Assembly (NCBI RefSeq): GCF_002564105.1
Contig: NZ_PDBX01000001.1
Span: 4,030,001 to 4,094,000 of the forward strand
Length of the DNA: 64,000 nucleotides
Origin: Collimonas sp. PA-H2
GTDB taxonomy: Bacteria > Pseudomonadota > Gammaproteobacteria > Burkholderiales > Burkholderiaceae_D
Direction of reading: 5' to 3'
The notes beneath the pieces are model-generated. The model was not told the origin of the DNA. It saw only the letters and a list, made by a program, of their open reading frames with translations, and made no database searches. This document shows, in pieces, positions 8,240 through 18,420 of this stretch. The stretch's first letter is position 1; each line of letters begins with the position of its first letter. A program made the position numbers and the translations under genes.

Positions 8240-10375
8240 GTGTTTAATAAAGTTACGAAGACATTCCAGTATGGTCAGCATCAGGTCACCCTGGAAACTG
8301 GCGAGATCGCTCGCCAAGCCTCCGGCGCAGTGCTGGTATCGATCGAAGATACCGTTGTGCTGGCTACCGTTGTGGCACGCAAAGATGCCAAGCCAGGTCA
8401 GGATTTTTTCCCTTTGACCGTTGATTACGTTGAAAAGACATACGCAGCTGGCCGTATCCCAGGCGGTTTCTTCAAGCGCGAAGGCCGTCCTTCCGAAAAA
8501 GAAACCCTGACATCGCGCCTGATCGATCGTCCGATCCGCCCGCTGTTCCCAGAAGGTTACCTGAATGAAGTGCAAGTCATCATTCACGTGCTGTCGGTCA
8601 ATCCAGAAATCGATCCAGACATCGCTGCAATGATCGGCGCCTCCGCCGCCTTGTCGGTTGCCGGCATTCCTTTCGCCGGCCCGGTCGGCGCTGCGCGCGT
8701 TGGTTATATCGACGGCCAATACGTCTTGAACCCAACCACTTCGCAACTGAGCAAGTCAGCCATGGACCTGGTGGTTGCCGGTACTGAAACCGCCGTGCTG
8801 ATGGTGGAATCGGAAGCCAAGCAATTGTCGGAAGAAATCATGCTGGGCGCGGTTGTATTCGGCCACGAGCAATCGAAGGCAGTGATCGACGCGATCCATG
8901 AATTGGTGCGCGACGGCGGCAAGCCTGAAGTCGAATGGAGCCCGGCGCCAAAGAACGACGCACTGATCGCGCGCGTTGCCCATTTCGGCGAAGCCAAGCT
9001 GCGTGAAGCCTACCAGACCAAAGACAAGCAAGCTCGCACCACCAAGCTGAAAGACGCTACTGCCGAAGTCAACGCGGCGCTGGCTGCTGAAGCTGCATCG
9101 ATCGGCGGCAATGCACCTGATTCGTCCGAAGTCAGCGGCATCCTGTTTGACCTGGAAGCCAAGATCGTGCGTTCGCAGATCCTCGAAGGCGAGCCGCGCA
9201 TCGACGGTCGCGACACGCGTACCGTGCGTCCGATCACCATCCGTACCGGCGTCCTGCCGCGTACCCACGGCTCGGCTCTGTTCACCCGTGGCGAAACCCA
9301 GGCGCTGGTAGTCGCCACGCTGGGCACCGCACGCGACGAACAAAAGATCGACGCGCTGATGGGCGAGTACTCGGACCGCTTCATGCTGCATTACAACATG
9401 CCACCGTTCGCTACTGGCGAAACCGGTCGCGTTGGTACGCCAAAGCGCCGCGAAATCGGCCACGGCCGTCTGGCCAAGCGTGCTCTGCAAGCAGCACTGC
9501 CGGCAGCGGAAGATTTCAGCTACTCGGTACGCCTGGTATCGGAAATCACTGAATCCAACGGTTCTTCGTCGATGGCTTCGGTCTGCGGCGGCTGCCTGGC
9601 TCTGATGGACGCCGGTGTGCCGATGCAAGCGCACGTGGCCGGTATCGCCATGGGCCTGATCAAGGACGGCAGCAAGTTCGCTGTCCTGACCGACATCCTG
9701 GGCGATGAAGATCACCTCGGCGACATGGACTTCAAGGTAGCTGGTACAGCTAACGGTATCACTGCATTGCAGATGGATATCAAGATCCAGGGCATCACCA
9801 AGGAAATCATGCAGGTCGCTCTGGCGCAAGCTAAAGAAGGCCGTATCCATATCCTGGGCAAGATGCAGGAAGCGGTACCGCACGGTAAAACCGAGCTGTC
9901 CGATTTCGCTCCGCGCCTGATCACCATCAAGATCAATCCGGAAAAAATCCGCGACGTGATCGGCAAGGGCGGCGCAGTGATTCGCGCGCTGACCGAAGAA
10001 ACCGGCACCCAGATCGATATCAGCGACGAAGGCGTCGTGACTATCGCTTCGGTAGATGCAGCTGCGGGCCAGGAAGCCAAGCGCCGTATCGAAGAACTGA
10101 CTGCTTCGGTTGAAGTAGGCAAGGTCTACGAAGGCACGGTCCTGAAGCTGCTGGACTTCGGCGCAATCGTCCAGGTCCTGCCAGGTAAAGACGGTCTGCT
10201 GCACATCAGCCAGATCGCCAATGAGCGCGTGAATGCTGTCGCCGACTACCTGAAAGAAGGCCAGCAAGTGCGCGTCAAGGTTCTCGAGACCGACGACCGC
10301 GGCCGTTTGAAACTGTCGATGAAGGCAGCGCAGTCTGATGAAGGCGGCGAAGCTGCTCCGGCAGCAGTGCAGTAA
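8240..10375 (+). CDS. pnp: Polyribonucleotide nucleotidyltransferase (PNPase)
   Basis: Phosphate-dependent 3'-5' exoribonuclease of RNA turnover and, in many bacteria, part of the degradosome. Two RNase PH-like domains flank a helical linker (about residues 5-230 and 305-540). The second holds [16 protein letters not shown] and the active-site region [23 protein letters not shown] domain ([17 protein letters not shown]) and an S1 domain ([20 protein letters not shown]) follow. I choose the GTG at 8240, because AAGGA lies 6-7 bases upstream and homologues start [12 protein letters not shown]; an in-frame ATG at 8225 overlaps the ribosome binding site. The product is 711 residues. Confidence 0.97.
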   Translation: MFNKVTKTFQYGQHQVTLETGEIARQASGAVLVSIEDTVVLATVVARKDAKPGQDFFPLTVDYVEKTYAAGRIPGGFFKREGRPSEKETLTSRLIDRPIRPLFPEGYLNEVQVIIHVLSVNPEIDPDIAAMIGASAALSVAGIPFAGPVGAARVGYIDGQYVLNPTTSQLSKSAMDLVVAGTETAVLMVESEAKQLSEEIMLGAVVFGHEQSKAVIDAIHELVRDGGKPEVEWSPAPKNDALIARVAHFGEAKLREAYQTKDKQARTTKLKDATAEVNAALAAEAASIGGNAPDSSEVSGILFDLEAKIVRSQILEGEPRIDGRDTRTVRPITIRTGVLPRTHGSALFTRGETQALVVATLGTARDEQKIDALMGEYSDRFMLHYNMPPFATGETGRVGTPKRREIGHGRLAKRALQAALPAAEDFSYSVRLVSEITESNGSSSMASVCGGCLALMDAGVPMQAHVAGIAMGLIKDGSKFAVLTDILGDEDHLGDMDFKVAGTANGITALQMDIKIQGITKEIMQVALAQAKEGRIHILGKMQEAVPHGKTELSDFAPRLITIKINPEKIRDVIGKGGAVIRALTEETGTQIDISDEGVVTIASVDAAAGQEAKRRIEELTASVEVGKVYEGTVLKLLDFGAIVQVLPGKDGLLHISQIANERVNAVADYLKEGQQVRVKVLETDDRGRLKLSMKAAQSDEGGEAAPAAVQ

Positions 10376-10390
10376 TAATCTAGCTGCATG

Positions 10391-10428
10391 AAAAACGCCC
10401 GGGATGCATCAGCATCCCGGGCGTTTTT
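10391..10428 (+). terminator. Terminator after pnp
   Basis: A perfect 17-bp stem (AAAAACGCCCGGGATGC with GCATCCCGGGCGTTTTT) around an ATCA loop, with A-rich 5' and T-rich 3' flanks, so it can act in both directions. Confidence 0.92.
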
Positions 10429-10453
10429 ACGTTTACCTAGCAGTGAGGCGATA

Positions 10454-10491
10454 AAAAAGCCGCCCGAGAATCACTTCTCGGACGGCTTTTT
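10454..10491. terminator. Second bidirectional terminator between pnp and the leftward reductase gene
   Basis: AAAAAGCCG-C-CCGAGAA and TTCTCGG-A-CGGCTTTTT form a long stem with one mismatch and a TCAC loop. Its position 18 bp from the stop of the leftward reductase gene suggests it mainly ends that transcript. Confidence 0.88.
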
Positions 10492-10509
10492 ATTTAATGA
10501 AGCAGGTTT

Positions 10510-11595
10510 TTAATCGAATACCGGCGATTCCACACCCAGGATCTTGTGCAGCTTCGGCGATGTGGTGGTGTATTGCATGTGGATCTTCTTGTCCGGGAAA
10601 ATGTAAGGCGCAGCGCCGAAAGCGGCCAGCGCGGCTTCATGGAAGCCCGACAGGATCAGCTTCTTCTTGCCCGGATAAGTGTTGATGTCGCCCACCGCAA
10701 AGATGCCCGGCACATTGGTTTCAAATTTCTCGGTGTCGACCACTCTCAGCTGCTTGCGCTCGATATCCAGGCCCCATTCAGCGATCGGGCCGAGTTTTGG
10801 CGACAGGCCGAAGAACACCAGCAGGGTGTCCAGCGGCAGGCGGCGGGTGACGCCGTCCGGGCCGGTGACCTTGATTTCGCTCAGCTTGCCATCCTTGGCT
10901 TCATGGCCGGTAACCTGGCCGACCAGGAATTGCATTTCATAGGCTTCGCACAGCGCTTTCATTTTGGCGACGGAAGCAGGGGCGGCGCGGAATTCTTCGC
11001 GACGGTGCAGCAGCACCACCGATTCAGCCTTGCCGACCAGGTCCAGCGCCCAGTCCAGCGCGGAGTCGCCGCCGCCGCAAATCACCAGGTTCTTGCCGTG
11101 GAACTGGGCTGGATCCTTGACCCGGTAGAACAGCTGTGAGTTGTCGAACTGGTCGATGCCTTCGACCTTGATGGTGCGTGGCTGGAACGAGCCGACGCCG
11201 GCGGCGATGAAAATGGTCTTGGTGATGAAGCGGGTGCCGGCCGAAGTTTCCAGGTCGAAGCGGTTGTCTTCGCGGCGCGCCACCAGAGTGACTTCCTGGT
11301 TCAGGTGGAAAGTCGGCTCGAACGGCTCGATCTGCTTCAGCAGGTTGTCGGTCAGTTCCTGGCCGGTGCAGACCGGAACCGCAGGAATGTCGTAGATCGG
11401 CTTGTCCGGATACAGCTCCACGCACTGGCCGCCGACTACCGGCAGCGAGTCGATGACGTGGGCCTTGATTTCCAGCAGGCCGAGTTCAAAGACCTGGAAC
11501 AGGCCGACCGGACCGGCGCCGACGATGACGGCATCGGTTTCGATCACGCTGTTGGCAGAATTGAGTGCAGGTGCAAGTTTGACGGTGGTATCCAT
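10510..11595 (-). CDS. Ferredoxin--NADP+ reductase, thioredoxin-reductase-like type
   Basis: A 361-residue FAD/NAD(P)-binding flavoprotein. The FAD-binding [16 protein letters not shown] is near 24-39, [19 protein letters not shown] near 53-71, the NADP-binding [13 protein letters not shown] near 172-184 with HRREEF after it, and [26 protein letters not shown] near 303-328. The redox CxxC of true thioredoxin reductases is absent, which places it with the YumC-type ferredoxin-NADP reductases (EC 1.18.1.2). The next gene upstream on the same strand is a ferredoxin, a likely redox partner. The gap of 213 bp means shared transcription is possible but unproven. Confidence 0.9.
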   Translation of the reverse strand: MDTTVKLAPALNSANSVIETDAVIVGAGPVGLFQVFELGLLEIKAHVIDSLPVVGGQCVELYPDKPIYDIPAVPVCTGQELTDNLLKQIEPFEPTFHLNQEVTLVARREDNRFDLETSAGTRFITKTIFIAAGVGSFQPRTIKVEGIDQFDNSQLFYRVKDPAQFHGKNLVICGGGDSALDWALDLVGKAESVVLLHRREEFRAAPASVAKMKALCEAYEMQFLVGQVTGHEAKDGKLSEIKVTGPDGVTRRLPLDTLLVFFGLSPKLGPIAEWGLDIERKQLRVVDTEKFETNVPGIFAVGDINTYPGKKKLILSGFHEAALAAFGAAPYIFPDKKIHMQYTTTSPKLHKILGVESPVFD

Positions 11596-11808
11596 ACGAC
11601 GATCTGATTCCTGTTTCAGTTGGGTCCCCCAAAACGCCGTGGCCGGATTGCTACTGATGGCTGTGCGGCGATTGGATGAAAATTTCGCGTTGATGTATCT
11701 GAGGCGATAGGTGCTGCGCTGTGGCTGGGGACAATGGCCTGGCTTTATTGAAGAATTTGCGCTGCTGGCGTCCCGGCCGCCGATGCTGCGCGGCGGCCCG
11801 AGGCTGGG

Positions 11809-12132
11809 TTAACGTTGCAAAAAATCCAATTTTTCTTTGACATCCTTCCATTCCTCGGCTTCGGCCAGAGGAGCGATGGTCTTGGTGATCGATGGCCAGT
11901 GGCGCGACAGGTCTTCATTCAATTTGATGAAATGCAGCTGGTCCGCCGGCACATCTTCTTCAGCATAGATGGCGTTGACCGGGCACTCGGCGACGCATAC
12001 CGCGCAGTCGATGCACTCGTCAGGGTCGATCGACAGGAAATTCGGGCCTTGGCGGAAGCAATCAACCGGGCATACATCCACGCAGTCGGTATAGCGGCAG
12101 CGAATGCAAGATTCGGTCACAACGTGGGTCAT
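11809..12132 (-). CDS. fdxA: 7Fe (3Fe-4S/4Fe-4S) ferredoxin, FdxA type
   Basis: A 107-residue electron carrier. MTHVVTESCIRCRYTDCVDVCPVDCF gives the first cluster region and ECIDCAVCVAECPVNAI the second, with a conserved C-terminal extension (LNEDLSRHWPSITK, ending KEKLDFLQR) typical of the Azotobacter FdI-like FdxA family. The frame is open upstream to 12204, but homologues begin at this ATG, which has AGGAC upstream. It is probably the electron partner of the flavoprotein reductase encoded next to it. Confidence 0.92.
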   Translation of the reverse strand: MTHVVTESCIRCRYTDCVDVCPVDCFRQGPNFLSIDPDECIDCAVCVAECPVNAIYAEEDVPADQLHFIKLNEDLSRHWPSITKTIAPLAEAEEWKDVKEKLDFLQR

Positions 12133-12445
12133 AACAACAGTCCTATCTGTAAATAATGGTCTTGATGCGGGTCTTGAAGCGGCGTCTGGATAGTTTGGGG
12201 CCATGCTTGCCCTACTATATATTTACCCAGTCGCAAAGCCTTGTATTTTAAGGTAATTCGGGTTTTCTCACAAACTGCTGTTATATAGAATCCATATAAG
12301 CAAATGTGAAATCCGCATTAGCAGAAAATCTCCCGATTCCGTAGTTTTACCATATCCGGCGCAATGGCTTTCCGGCGCGGACGGATTGCTTGCATGAACT
12401 TGCCAAACTGGCTATCGTTACTGCCTTTGTTGCTACGGATTAATT
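12133..12445. other. Divergent intergenic region, fdxA / CDF transporter
   Basis: 313 bp without a gene. It is AT-rich in its middle and holds the inverted repeat TTATAT-AGAATCC-ATATAA at 12281-12299, a possible operator for either divergent gene. No convincing -35/-10 pair was assigned and no small RNA or leader peptide is evident. Confidence 0.5.
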
Positions 12446-13384
12446 ATGTCATCTTCCAATGAGGGCTCCACCAAAGCCATCTTTTATGCCTTGGGGGCCA
12501 ATGGCGGCATCGCGCTGGCGAAATTCGCCGCGGCCGTCTATACCGGCTCGGGGGCGATGCTGGCGGAAGCGATCCACTCGCTGGCCGACTGCACCAACCA
12601 GGTGTTCCTGCTGATCGGCCTGAAAGAAGCCAAGCGGCCGGCCAACGCCTCCCATCCCATGGGCTACGCGCGGGTAGTGTATTTCTGGGCGATGATGGTG
12701 GCCCTGTTGCTGTTTTTTGTCGGCGGCGCATTTTCAGTGATGGAAGGGGTCGAGCACCTGAAGCATCCGCAGCCGATCAGTACTCCCTGGATCGCGCTCG
12801 GCGTGCTGGGCGTGTCGGTGGTGCTGGAGGCTTTCTCCCTGCGCGGCGCGCTGGTGGAAATCCGCAAGATTGCGCAGGGCAAGCCTTTCATGCAATGGTT
12901 CCGCGAAACCCGGCAGTCGGAACTGATGGTGGTGGCAGGGGAGGATATCGCCGCGCTGGCCGGGCTGGCGCTGGCGTTTGCCGCGGTTTCCCTGACCGTG
13001 GTTACCGGCAATCCATTGTGGGACGCCTGCGGCACGATCGCGGTGGGCGTCTTGCTGATGATCGTCGCGGTGCTGGTGATCCGCGAGGTGAAGGCCATGG
13101 TCACCGGCGAGTCGGCAGCGCCGGAGGTGCATGCCGCGATCAAGGCATACATCGAAGCCGATGCCGACGTCGCCGGCGTGCGCAACCTGATTTCCATGCA
13201 GTGGGGCGAGCAAGTCATGGTTGCGGTGCAGGCCGTGATGCAGCCGCAGCCGTCCGCCGTGGCGCTGGTGGACGCCATCAACCGTATCGAAGCCGGCATC
13301 CAGCAGCGCTGGCCGCAGGTGCACTGGTGTTTTTTCGAGCCCGATCACGCGTCGCCGGCGCCGAGCGCGGCATCGGACATATAA
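12446..13384 (+). CDS. Cation diffusion facilitator family transporter
   Basis: A 312-residue inner-membrane metal/proton antiporter-like protein. Membrane helix two carries HSLADCTNQ (a HxxxD metal site near residues 44-48). The equivalent site in helix five reads GEDIAALAG, with no histidine, as in the SLC30A9-like branch rather than the ZitB/FieF branch. The C-terminal cytoplasmic domain (HAAIKAYIEADADVAGVRNLISMQWGEQVMV) matches the regulatory dimer domain. Metal specificity is unclear because the second site departs from the Zn/Fe consensus. Confidence 0.85.
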   Translation: MSSSNEGSTKAIFYALGANGGIALAKFAAAVYTGSGAMLAEAIHSLADCTNQVFLLIGLKEAKRPANASHPMGYARVVYFWAMMVALLLFFVGGAFSVMEGVEHLKHPQPISTPWIALGVLGVSVVLEAFSLRGALVEIRKIAQGKPFMQWFRETRQSELMVVAGEDIAALAGLALAFAAVSLTVVTGNPLWDACGTIAVGVLLMIVAVLVIREVKAMVTGESAAPEVHAAIKAYIEADADVAGVRNLISMQWGEQVMVAVQAVMQPQPSAVALVDAINRIEAGIQQRWPQVHWCFFEPDHASPAPSAASDI

Positions 13385-13568
13385 AAAAATGCATGGCGGC
13401 ATGATGAGTAAGCTAAAATTGTCACGTTGCCATCTCTCTGGAGATGTTTGTCATAAGCTTTGCCAGCCATACCGCCAAACGAAGACCATGATGTAGCAGC
13501 GCAATCTGCTTGCCCTGCCAGCCCGGGCGCAGCCGATACTCCATCCATTTGATCCACGGAGGATTGCC

Positions 13569-13997
13569 ATGAATCAGCGTTTCCCATCGTTTCTTCGTTT
13601 TGTCCCGCTGGCCGTGATCGGCATGGCGGCGCTGTCAGCCCAGGCCGCCGAGACGTTCAGCGCACCTGCCGACGCCATTCCCAAAGCCGCCGCCACCACC
13701 AGCTTCAACAGCCTTTCCGCCGAAGACCGCAGGAAATTGCTGGCCGCGCCGGAAGGCGAGCAGCCGTCAAACGTCGGTACGGGCTTGAATCTGAAAGACG
13801 ACCGTCACTGCGTCGCACTGCAGCAGCAAATCAGGCGCGCCCAGACTGCCGCGCCGGCAGCGCCGCCGGATTCTTTCCCGCCAGGCGCCGCGCGCAACGA
13901 TCCGAGCCGGCCTTACCAGCAGAGCCGCGCCAATGTCGTGCAGTACGACGAGCGCAGCAAGCTGGAAGCGCGCTATCGCAGCGAATGTAATAAATAA
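13569..13997 (+). CDS. Hypothetical secreted protein
   Basis: A 142-residue protein with a signal peptide (FVPLAVIGMAALSAQAAE, cut near residue 27). The mature part is rich in Ala and Pro and contains SAEDRRKLLAAPEGE, DRHCVALQQQIRRAQ and a C-terminal KLEARYRSECNK, so it has two cysteines that could pair. I do not recognise the family. GGAGGATTGCC precedes the ATG. pncB follows 86 bp downstream. Confidence 0.7.
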   Translation: MNQRFPSFLRFVPLAVIGMAALSAQAAETFSAPADAIPKAAATTSFNSLSAEDRRKLLAAPEGEQPSNVGTGLNLKDDRHCVALQQQIRRAQTAAPAAPPDSFPPGAARNDPSRPYQQSRANVVQYDERSKLEARYRSECNK

Positions 13998-14083
13998 AGC
14001 CGCTGCTGTAAGATGCGGAATCGGCGCAGGCTGCGCCTTGCGTGCACCGGCCACCTTTCATCACCGCCTTGTATCCAGACACC

Positions 14084-15280
14084 ATGATCATTACTTCGCT
14101 GCTCGACACCGATCTGTATAAATTCACGATGATGCAGGTGGTCTTGCATCATTTCCCAGCGGCGGAAGTGGAGTATCGCTATAAATGCCGCAACCAGGGC
14201 GTCGACCTGCGGCCTTATGTCGATGAAATCCGCGACGAGATCGCCGGTCTGTGCCGTTTGCGTTTCCAGGAGCAGGAGCTGGCCTATCTCAGCAGCATGC
14301 GCTTCATCAAGAACGACTTTATCGATTTCCTCAGCCTGTTCCACCTGCAGCAGAAATACATCAGCGTGCAGCCGTCGGCGGCCGATAATGGCGAGATCGA
14401 TATTACGGTCAAGGGCCCTTGGCTGCACACGATCTTGTTTGAAGTACCGGTGCTGGCGATCGTCAACGAAGTGTATTTCCGCGGCACGCAGACCACGCCG
14501 GATCATGCGGAAGGGCGCAGCCGCCTGCAAAGCAAGATGGCGCTGATCCGCGACAATCCAGTCATGGCCGGCTGCAAGGTGGCCGACTACGGCACGCGCC
14601 GGCGGTTTTCCCGCAGTTGGCACGAAGAAGTAGTGCAGACCCTGCAGCGCGATTTTTCCCAGCATCTGGTCGGCACCTCCAACGTTTATTTCGCTATGAA
14701 GTACGGCATGACGCCGCTCGGCACCATGGCCCACGAATACCTGCAGGCCTGCCAGTCGCTCGGCCCGCGGCTGCGCGATTCGCAGATCTACGGCTTTGAA
14801 ATGTGGGCCAAGGAATACCGCGGCGATCTCGGCATTGCCTTGTCCGACGTCTACGGCATGGATGCCTTCCTGCGCGACTTCGACCTGTACTTCTGCAAGC
14901 TGTTCGACGGCGCCCGCCACGATTCCGGCGATCCCTTCGAATGGGGCGAGCGCCTGATCAAGCATTACCAGGACAACCGTGTAGATCCTTCGACCAAGAC
15001 GCTGGTGTTTTCCGACAGCCTGGATTTCGCCAAGGTCAACGAGCTGTACCTGCGTTTCAAGGATCGCACGCGGGTCGCTTTCGGGGTCGGCACCAATCTG
15101 ACCAACGATCTGGGCTATACGCCCTTGCAAATCGTCATGAAGATGGTACGGTGCAATGGCCAGCCGGTGGCCAAGCTGTCCGATACGCCGTCCAAGAACA
15201 TGTGCGACGACCAGCCTTACCTGAACTACCTGCGCCAGGTTTTCGAGATCGCCGAGCCGGTCAAGGTGGCCGGGCAATAG
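14084..15280 (+). CDS. pncB: Nicotinate phosphoribosyltransferase
   Basis: Converts nicotinate and PRPP to nicotinate mononucleotide, the entry step of NAD salvage (Preiss-Handler pathway), in the cytoplasm. The 398-residue product starts [20 protein letters not shown], the usual family start. The active-site motif [15 protein letters not shown] carries the histidine phosphorylated during catalysis, and [33 protein letters not shown] and [12 protein letters not shown] follow in the expected order. An upstream GTG at 14042 is in frame, but homologues favour 14084. Confidence 0.95.
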   Translation: MIITSLLDTDLYKFTMMQVVLHHFPAAEVEYRYKCRNQGVDLRPYVDEIRDEIAGLCRLRFQEQELAYLSSMRFIKNDFIDFLSLFHLQQKYISVQPSAADNGEIDITVKGPWLHTILFEVPVLAIVNEVYFRGTQTTPDHAEGRSRLQSKMALIRDNPVMAGCKVADYGTRRRFSRSWHEEVVQTLQRDFSQHLVGTSNVYFAMKYGMTPLGTMAHEYLQACQSLGPRLRDSQIYGFEMWAKEYRGDLGIALSDVYGMDAFLRDFDLYFCKLFDGARHDSGDPFEWGERLIKHYQDNRVDPSTKTLVFSDSLDFAKVNELYLRFKDRTRVAFGVGTNLTNDLGYTPLQIVMKMVRCNGQPVAKLSDTPSKNMCDDQPYLNYLRQVFEIAEPVKVAGQ

Positions 15281-15364
15281 TGTTTATTTGTTATTTATTC
15301 AACATTGGTTTCCGATTAAAATGGCCTGCGTTTTTTGTTCGTTCACCTTATCCGGAAGACTACA

Positions 15365-16771
15365 TTGCATAAAAAAATACTTGCCGTCCTGATTGCCTGC
15401 CTACCCGTCGCGGCGCAGGCCGCTGAACTCGACGGCGCCCAGCTGTCCGCCTGGTGGGGCGTGCCGTTCATGGGCCTGCTGCTCTCGATTGCGCTTGGAC
15501 CCTTGCTGGCGCCGGCTTTCTGGCACGATCATTTCGGCAAGATTACAGTGGCCTGGTCGCTGGCTTTCCTGATTCCCTGCGCGCTCGGCTTCGGCGTGCC
15601 GACCGCCGTCGCCGGCGTGGTGCATGCCTTCCTGGCCGAATATTTTCCCTTCATCATCCTGCTGACCGCCTTGTTCGTGGTGGCCGGCGGCATCTGCCTG
15701 CGCGGCCATTTGCGCGGCACGCCCGCCATGAATACCGGCCTGCTGGCGCTGGGCACTGTGCTGGCCAGCCTGATGGGCACCACCGGCGCCGCCATGCTGC
15801 TGATCCGGCCGGTGATCAACGCCAATGAAGACCGCAAGCACACGGTGCACATTGTCGTCTTCTTCATTTTCCTGGTAGCGAATGCCGGCGGCGCGCTGAC
15901 GCCGCTGGGCGATCCGCCGCTGTTCCTGGGCTTCCTCAAGGGTGTGGATTTTTCCTGGACCTTCAAGAACATCTTCGGCCAGACCATGTTCATGTGGGGC
16001 ACGCTGCTGGTGATTTTCTACCTGCTGGACAATTACTATTTCCACACCAAGGGCGAGCAGCTGCCGCCTAAACCGGACCCATTCACGCCCGGCGTCAGGC
16101 TGCATTTCGAAGGCAAGTTCAATTTTGTCCTGCTGGCGGTAGTGGTGGCGCTGGTGCTGATGAGCGGCTTCTGGAAGCCGGGCGTCAGCTATAACATCTA
16201 CGGCACCGTGGTCGAGTTGCAGAACCTGCTGCGCGATGGCCTGCTGCTGGTGGTGATCCTGCTTTCGCTGTGGCTGACGCCGAAGATCGCCCGTGAAGGC
16301 AACGACTTCAGCTGGGGTCCCATCCTTGAAGTGGCCAAGCTGTTTGCCGGCATTTTCGTCACCATCGCACCGGTTATCGCCATGCTGCGGGCCGGCGAGC
16401 ACGGCGCTTTCGGCATGGTGGTGCGCGCTGTCACCGGTTCCGACGGCCAGCCCAACAACGCCATGTATTTCTGGGCCACCGGCGTCCTCTCGTCCTTCCT
16501 CGACAATGCTCCGACCTACCTGGTGTTCTTCAATACCGCTTCCGGCGATGCGGTCGAACTGATGACCAGGCTGGCGGCGACGCTGGCGGCGATTTCCTGC
16601 GGCGCGGTGTTCATGGGCGCCAACAGTTATATCGGCAACGCGCCTAACCTGATGGTCAAGGCGATTGCGGAAGAGCGCGGCATCAAGATGCCATCCTTCT
16701 TCGGCTACATGGCATGGGCGTGCGTGGTGCTGCTGCCGCTGTTCGCGGTGATGACCTTGATATTTTTTTGA
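15365..16771 (+). CDS. NhaD-type Na+/H+ antiporter
   Basis: A 468-residue protein of the ion transporter superfamily with about twelve helices. It opens with a signal-peptide-like segment (KKILAVLIACLPVAAQAAE) and has conserved LGTVLASLMGTTGAAMLLIRP, ANAGGALTPLGDPPLFLGFL, FLDNAPTYLVFFNTASG and GANSYIGNAPNLMVKAIAE segments, the paired repeats of this transporter group. The start is a TTG at 15365 with GGAAGA upstream; an in-frame TTG at 15335 is possible. It probably exchanges sodium for protons across the inner membrane. The next gene starts 21 bp downstream. Confidence 0.85.
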   Translation: MHKKILAVLIACLPVAAQAAELDGAQLSAWWGVPFMGLLLSIALGPLLAPAFWHDHFGKITVAWSLAFLIPCALGFGVPTAVAGVVHAFLAEYFPFIILLTALFVVAGGICLRGHLRGTPAMNTGLLALGTVLASLMGTTGAAMLLIRPVINANEDRKHTVHIVVFFIFLVANAGGALTPLGDPPLFLGFLKGVDFSWTFKNIFGQTMFMWGTLLVIFYLLDNYYFHTKGEQLPPKPDPFTPGVRLHFEGKFNFVLLAVVVALVLMSGFWKPGVSYNIYGTVVELQNLLRDGLLLVVILLSLWLTPKIAREGNDFSWGPILEVAKLFAGIFVTIAPVIAMLRAGEHGAFGMVVRAVTGSDGQPNNAMYFWATGVLSSFLDNAPTYLVFFNTASGDAVELMTRLAATLAAISCGAVFMGANSYIGNAPNLMVKAIAEERGIKMPSFFGYMAWACVVLLPLFAVMTLIFF

Positions 16772-16792
16772 TCACAACACAGCTGACTTCAA

Positions 16793-17803
16793 ATGAAACC
16801 AAAGATACTGATGGCGCGGGCGGTGTTCCCGGAAGTAATTGCAAGAATGGAGCAGTACTTCGAGGTGGAAAGCAACCAGGAAGACCGCATCTTCAGCGCC
16901 GCCGAACTGGCTGAAAAGCTGCATGACAAGGACGGCGTGATCGCCACTGCCAGCGAACGCATCTCGGCCGAGTTGCTGCAGTCCAGCCCGCGCCTGAAGG
17001 CGGTCTGCAACCAGGCCGTCGGCTACAACAATATCGATGTGGCGGCGGCCACCAAGGCTGGCGTGATGGTCACCAATACGCCGGACGTGCTTAACGAAAC
17101 CACCGCCGACTTCGGCTGGGCCTTGCTGATGGCGACCGCGCGCCGTGTCACCGAGGCCGAGCACTGGCTGCGCGCCGGCCACTGGAAGCAGTGGCGCTAC
17201 GATAGCTTCCTGGGAGCGGACGTGCATGGCGCCACGCTGGGCATCATCGGCATGGGCCGCATCGGCCAGGCGATTGCGCGGCGTTCGATGGGCTTCGACA
17301 TGCAGGTGCTGTACCACAACCGTTCGCGCCTGGCGCCTGAGCTCGAAGCGCGCGCCAACCAGGCGCGCTATGTCAGCAAGGAAGAACTGCTGGGCGCCGC
17401 CGACCACGTGATCCTGGTACTGCCGTATTCCAAGGACTCGCACCACACCATCGGCGGCGCCGAACTGGCCATGATGAAGCCGGGCGCGACCCTGGTCAAC
17501 CTGGCGCGCGGCGGCATTGTCGACGACCTGGCGCTGATCGCCGCCTTGCGCGACAAGAAGATTGCCGCGGCCGGACTCGACGTGTTCGAGAACGAACCGG
17601 CGCTGCATCCCGATTTCCTGGGTTTGTCGAACGTGGTGCTGACGCCGCATATCGCCAGCGCTTCAGAGCCGACGCGGCGCGCGATGGCCGACTGCGCAGC
17701 GGACAACCTGCTGGCGGCCTTGCTGCCGGATAAGGATAGGATGTATCCGCCCAACCTGCTTAATCCCGAAGTGCTGGGCAAGGTGACGCTAGCCAAGCAA
17801 TAA
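16793..17803 (+). CDS. 2-hydroxyacid dehydrogenase (glyoxylate/hydroxypyruvate reductase-like)
   Basis: A 336-residue D-isomer-specific 2-hydroxyacid dehydrogenase. Features in order are NQAVGYNNIDV near 73-83, NTPDVLNETTADFGWALLMA near 94-113, the dinucleotide-binding GIIGMGRIGQAIARR near 149-163, the catalytic arginine in NLARGGIVDD, the glutamate in DVFENEPALHPDFL, and the catalytic histidine in LTPHIASAS. The sequence is closest to GhrB/2-ketogluconate reductase types, which reduce glyoxylate, hydroxypyruvate or 2-ketogluconate. Which substrate applies cannot be decided. Confidence 0.88.
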   Translation: MKPKILMARAVFPEVIARMEQYFEVESNQEDRIFSAAELAEKLHDKDGVIATASERISAELLQSSPRLKAVCNQAVGYNNIDVAAATKAGVMVTNTPDVLNETTADFGWALLMATARRVTEAEHWLRAGHWKQWRYDSFLGADVHGATLGIIGMGRIGQAIARRSMGFDMQVLYHNRSRLAPELEARANQARYVSKEELLGAADHVILVLPYSKDSHHTIGGAELAMMKPGATLVNLARGGIVDDLALIAALRDKKIAAAGLDVFENEPALHPDFLGLSNVVLTPHIASASEPTRRAMADCAADNLLAALLPDKDRMYPPNLLNPEVLGKVTLAKQ

Positions 17804-17822
17804 AGCAGTTGGTCAAAACAAA

Positions 17823-17856
17823 AAAGGCACGAGATGGATATCCATTTCGTGCCTTT
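17823..17856. terminator. Bidirectional terminator
   Basis: A 34-bp near-perfect palindrome (AAAGGCACGA ... TCGTGCCTTT) between the converging dehydrogenase and acyl-CoA-binding protein genes, with an A run before it on the + strand. It fits termination of both transcripts. Confidence 0.8.
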
Positions 17857-17877
17857 AGCATTTCTTGCAGACCGGGG

Positions 17878-18132
17878 TTAGTCTTTCAAGCCTTCGACCA
17901 AGTCGATGTACTGCTGCTGCGCAGCTTCCTGGGGACTGCCTTTCAGCTCGTTCCAGGCATCCCATTTGGCGCGGCCGACAAAGTCGGTCATGCCTGGGCG
18001 TTCGCCTTGGACGTCGCCGCTGCTGCCTTGCTTGAACAGCGCGTACATCTTCAGCATAGTCATATTGTCAGGACGCTCGCTGAGTGTCTTGGAGTCGGCC
18101 TGGGCTTGTGCGAATTGGGCTTGGAGTGTCAT
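17878..18132 (-). CDS. Acyl-CoA-binding protein (ACBP family)
   Basis: An 84-residue four-helix protein that binds long-chain acyl-CoA esters in the cytoplasm. It contains the ACBP signature elements DNMTMLKMYALFKQGSSGDV and KWDAWNELKGSPQEAAQQQY. The reading frame is open upstream to 18237, but MTLQAQFAQAQADSK at 18132 is the usual start. ACBPs are common in eukaryotes and restricted in bacteria, so presence here may help buffer acyl-CoA pools. It is the last of three leftward genes. Confidence 0.93.
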   Translation of the reverse strand: MTLQAQFAQAQADSKTLSERPDNMTMLKMYALFKQGSSGDVQGERPGMTDFVGRAKWDAWNELKGSPQEAAQQQYIDLVEGLKD

Positions 18133-18166
18133 AAGAATCTCGTCGGGATGAATGGGGAAAATCGGA

Positions 18167-18391
18167 TCAGTCGGGAGTGACGGCGCCGACCACGGCGGAG
18201 CCGGCCTTGACGGTGCCTTCCACCACGGTAGAGGCAACGCTGACAGCTGCGCTGCCGACGCTGACGCCGGCGCTCACTGCGCTGCCGGCGACGCTCACCA
18301 CGGTGCAGCCGCCCAGCAAAGGCGCGGCCAGCAGCAACGCTGCCATCCAGCGTGTCATTGGGGTGAAGTCAGGAAAACGGAAATGTTTCAT
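18167..18391 (-). CDS. Small lipoprotein, Gly/Ala/Ser/Val-rich
   Basis: A 74-residue lipoprotein. MAALLLAAPLLGGC provides the lipobox with Cys29 as the predicted lipidated residue (Cys18 if translation starts at the internal Met12, position 18358). The mature part, VVSVAGSAVSAGVSVGSAAV and onward, is almost entirely small residues and valine with a glycine about every sixth position, so it may pack as a beta or helical sheet on the membrane. Function unknown. It lies 29 bp after the FKBP gene and 34 bp before the acyl-CoA-binding protein gene. Confidence 0.7.
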   Translation of the reverse strand: MKHFRFPDFTPMTRWMAALLLAAPLLGGCTVVSVAGSAVSAGVSVGSAAVSVASTVVEGTVKAGSAVVGAVTPD

Positions 18392-18420
18392 CGGGTGGCA
18401 GCGTCAGGTTTCGGCAGGGC

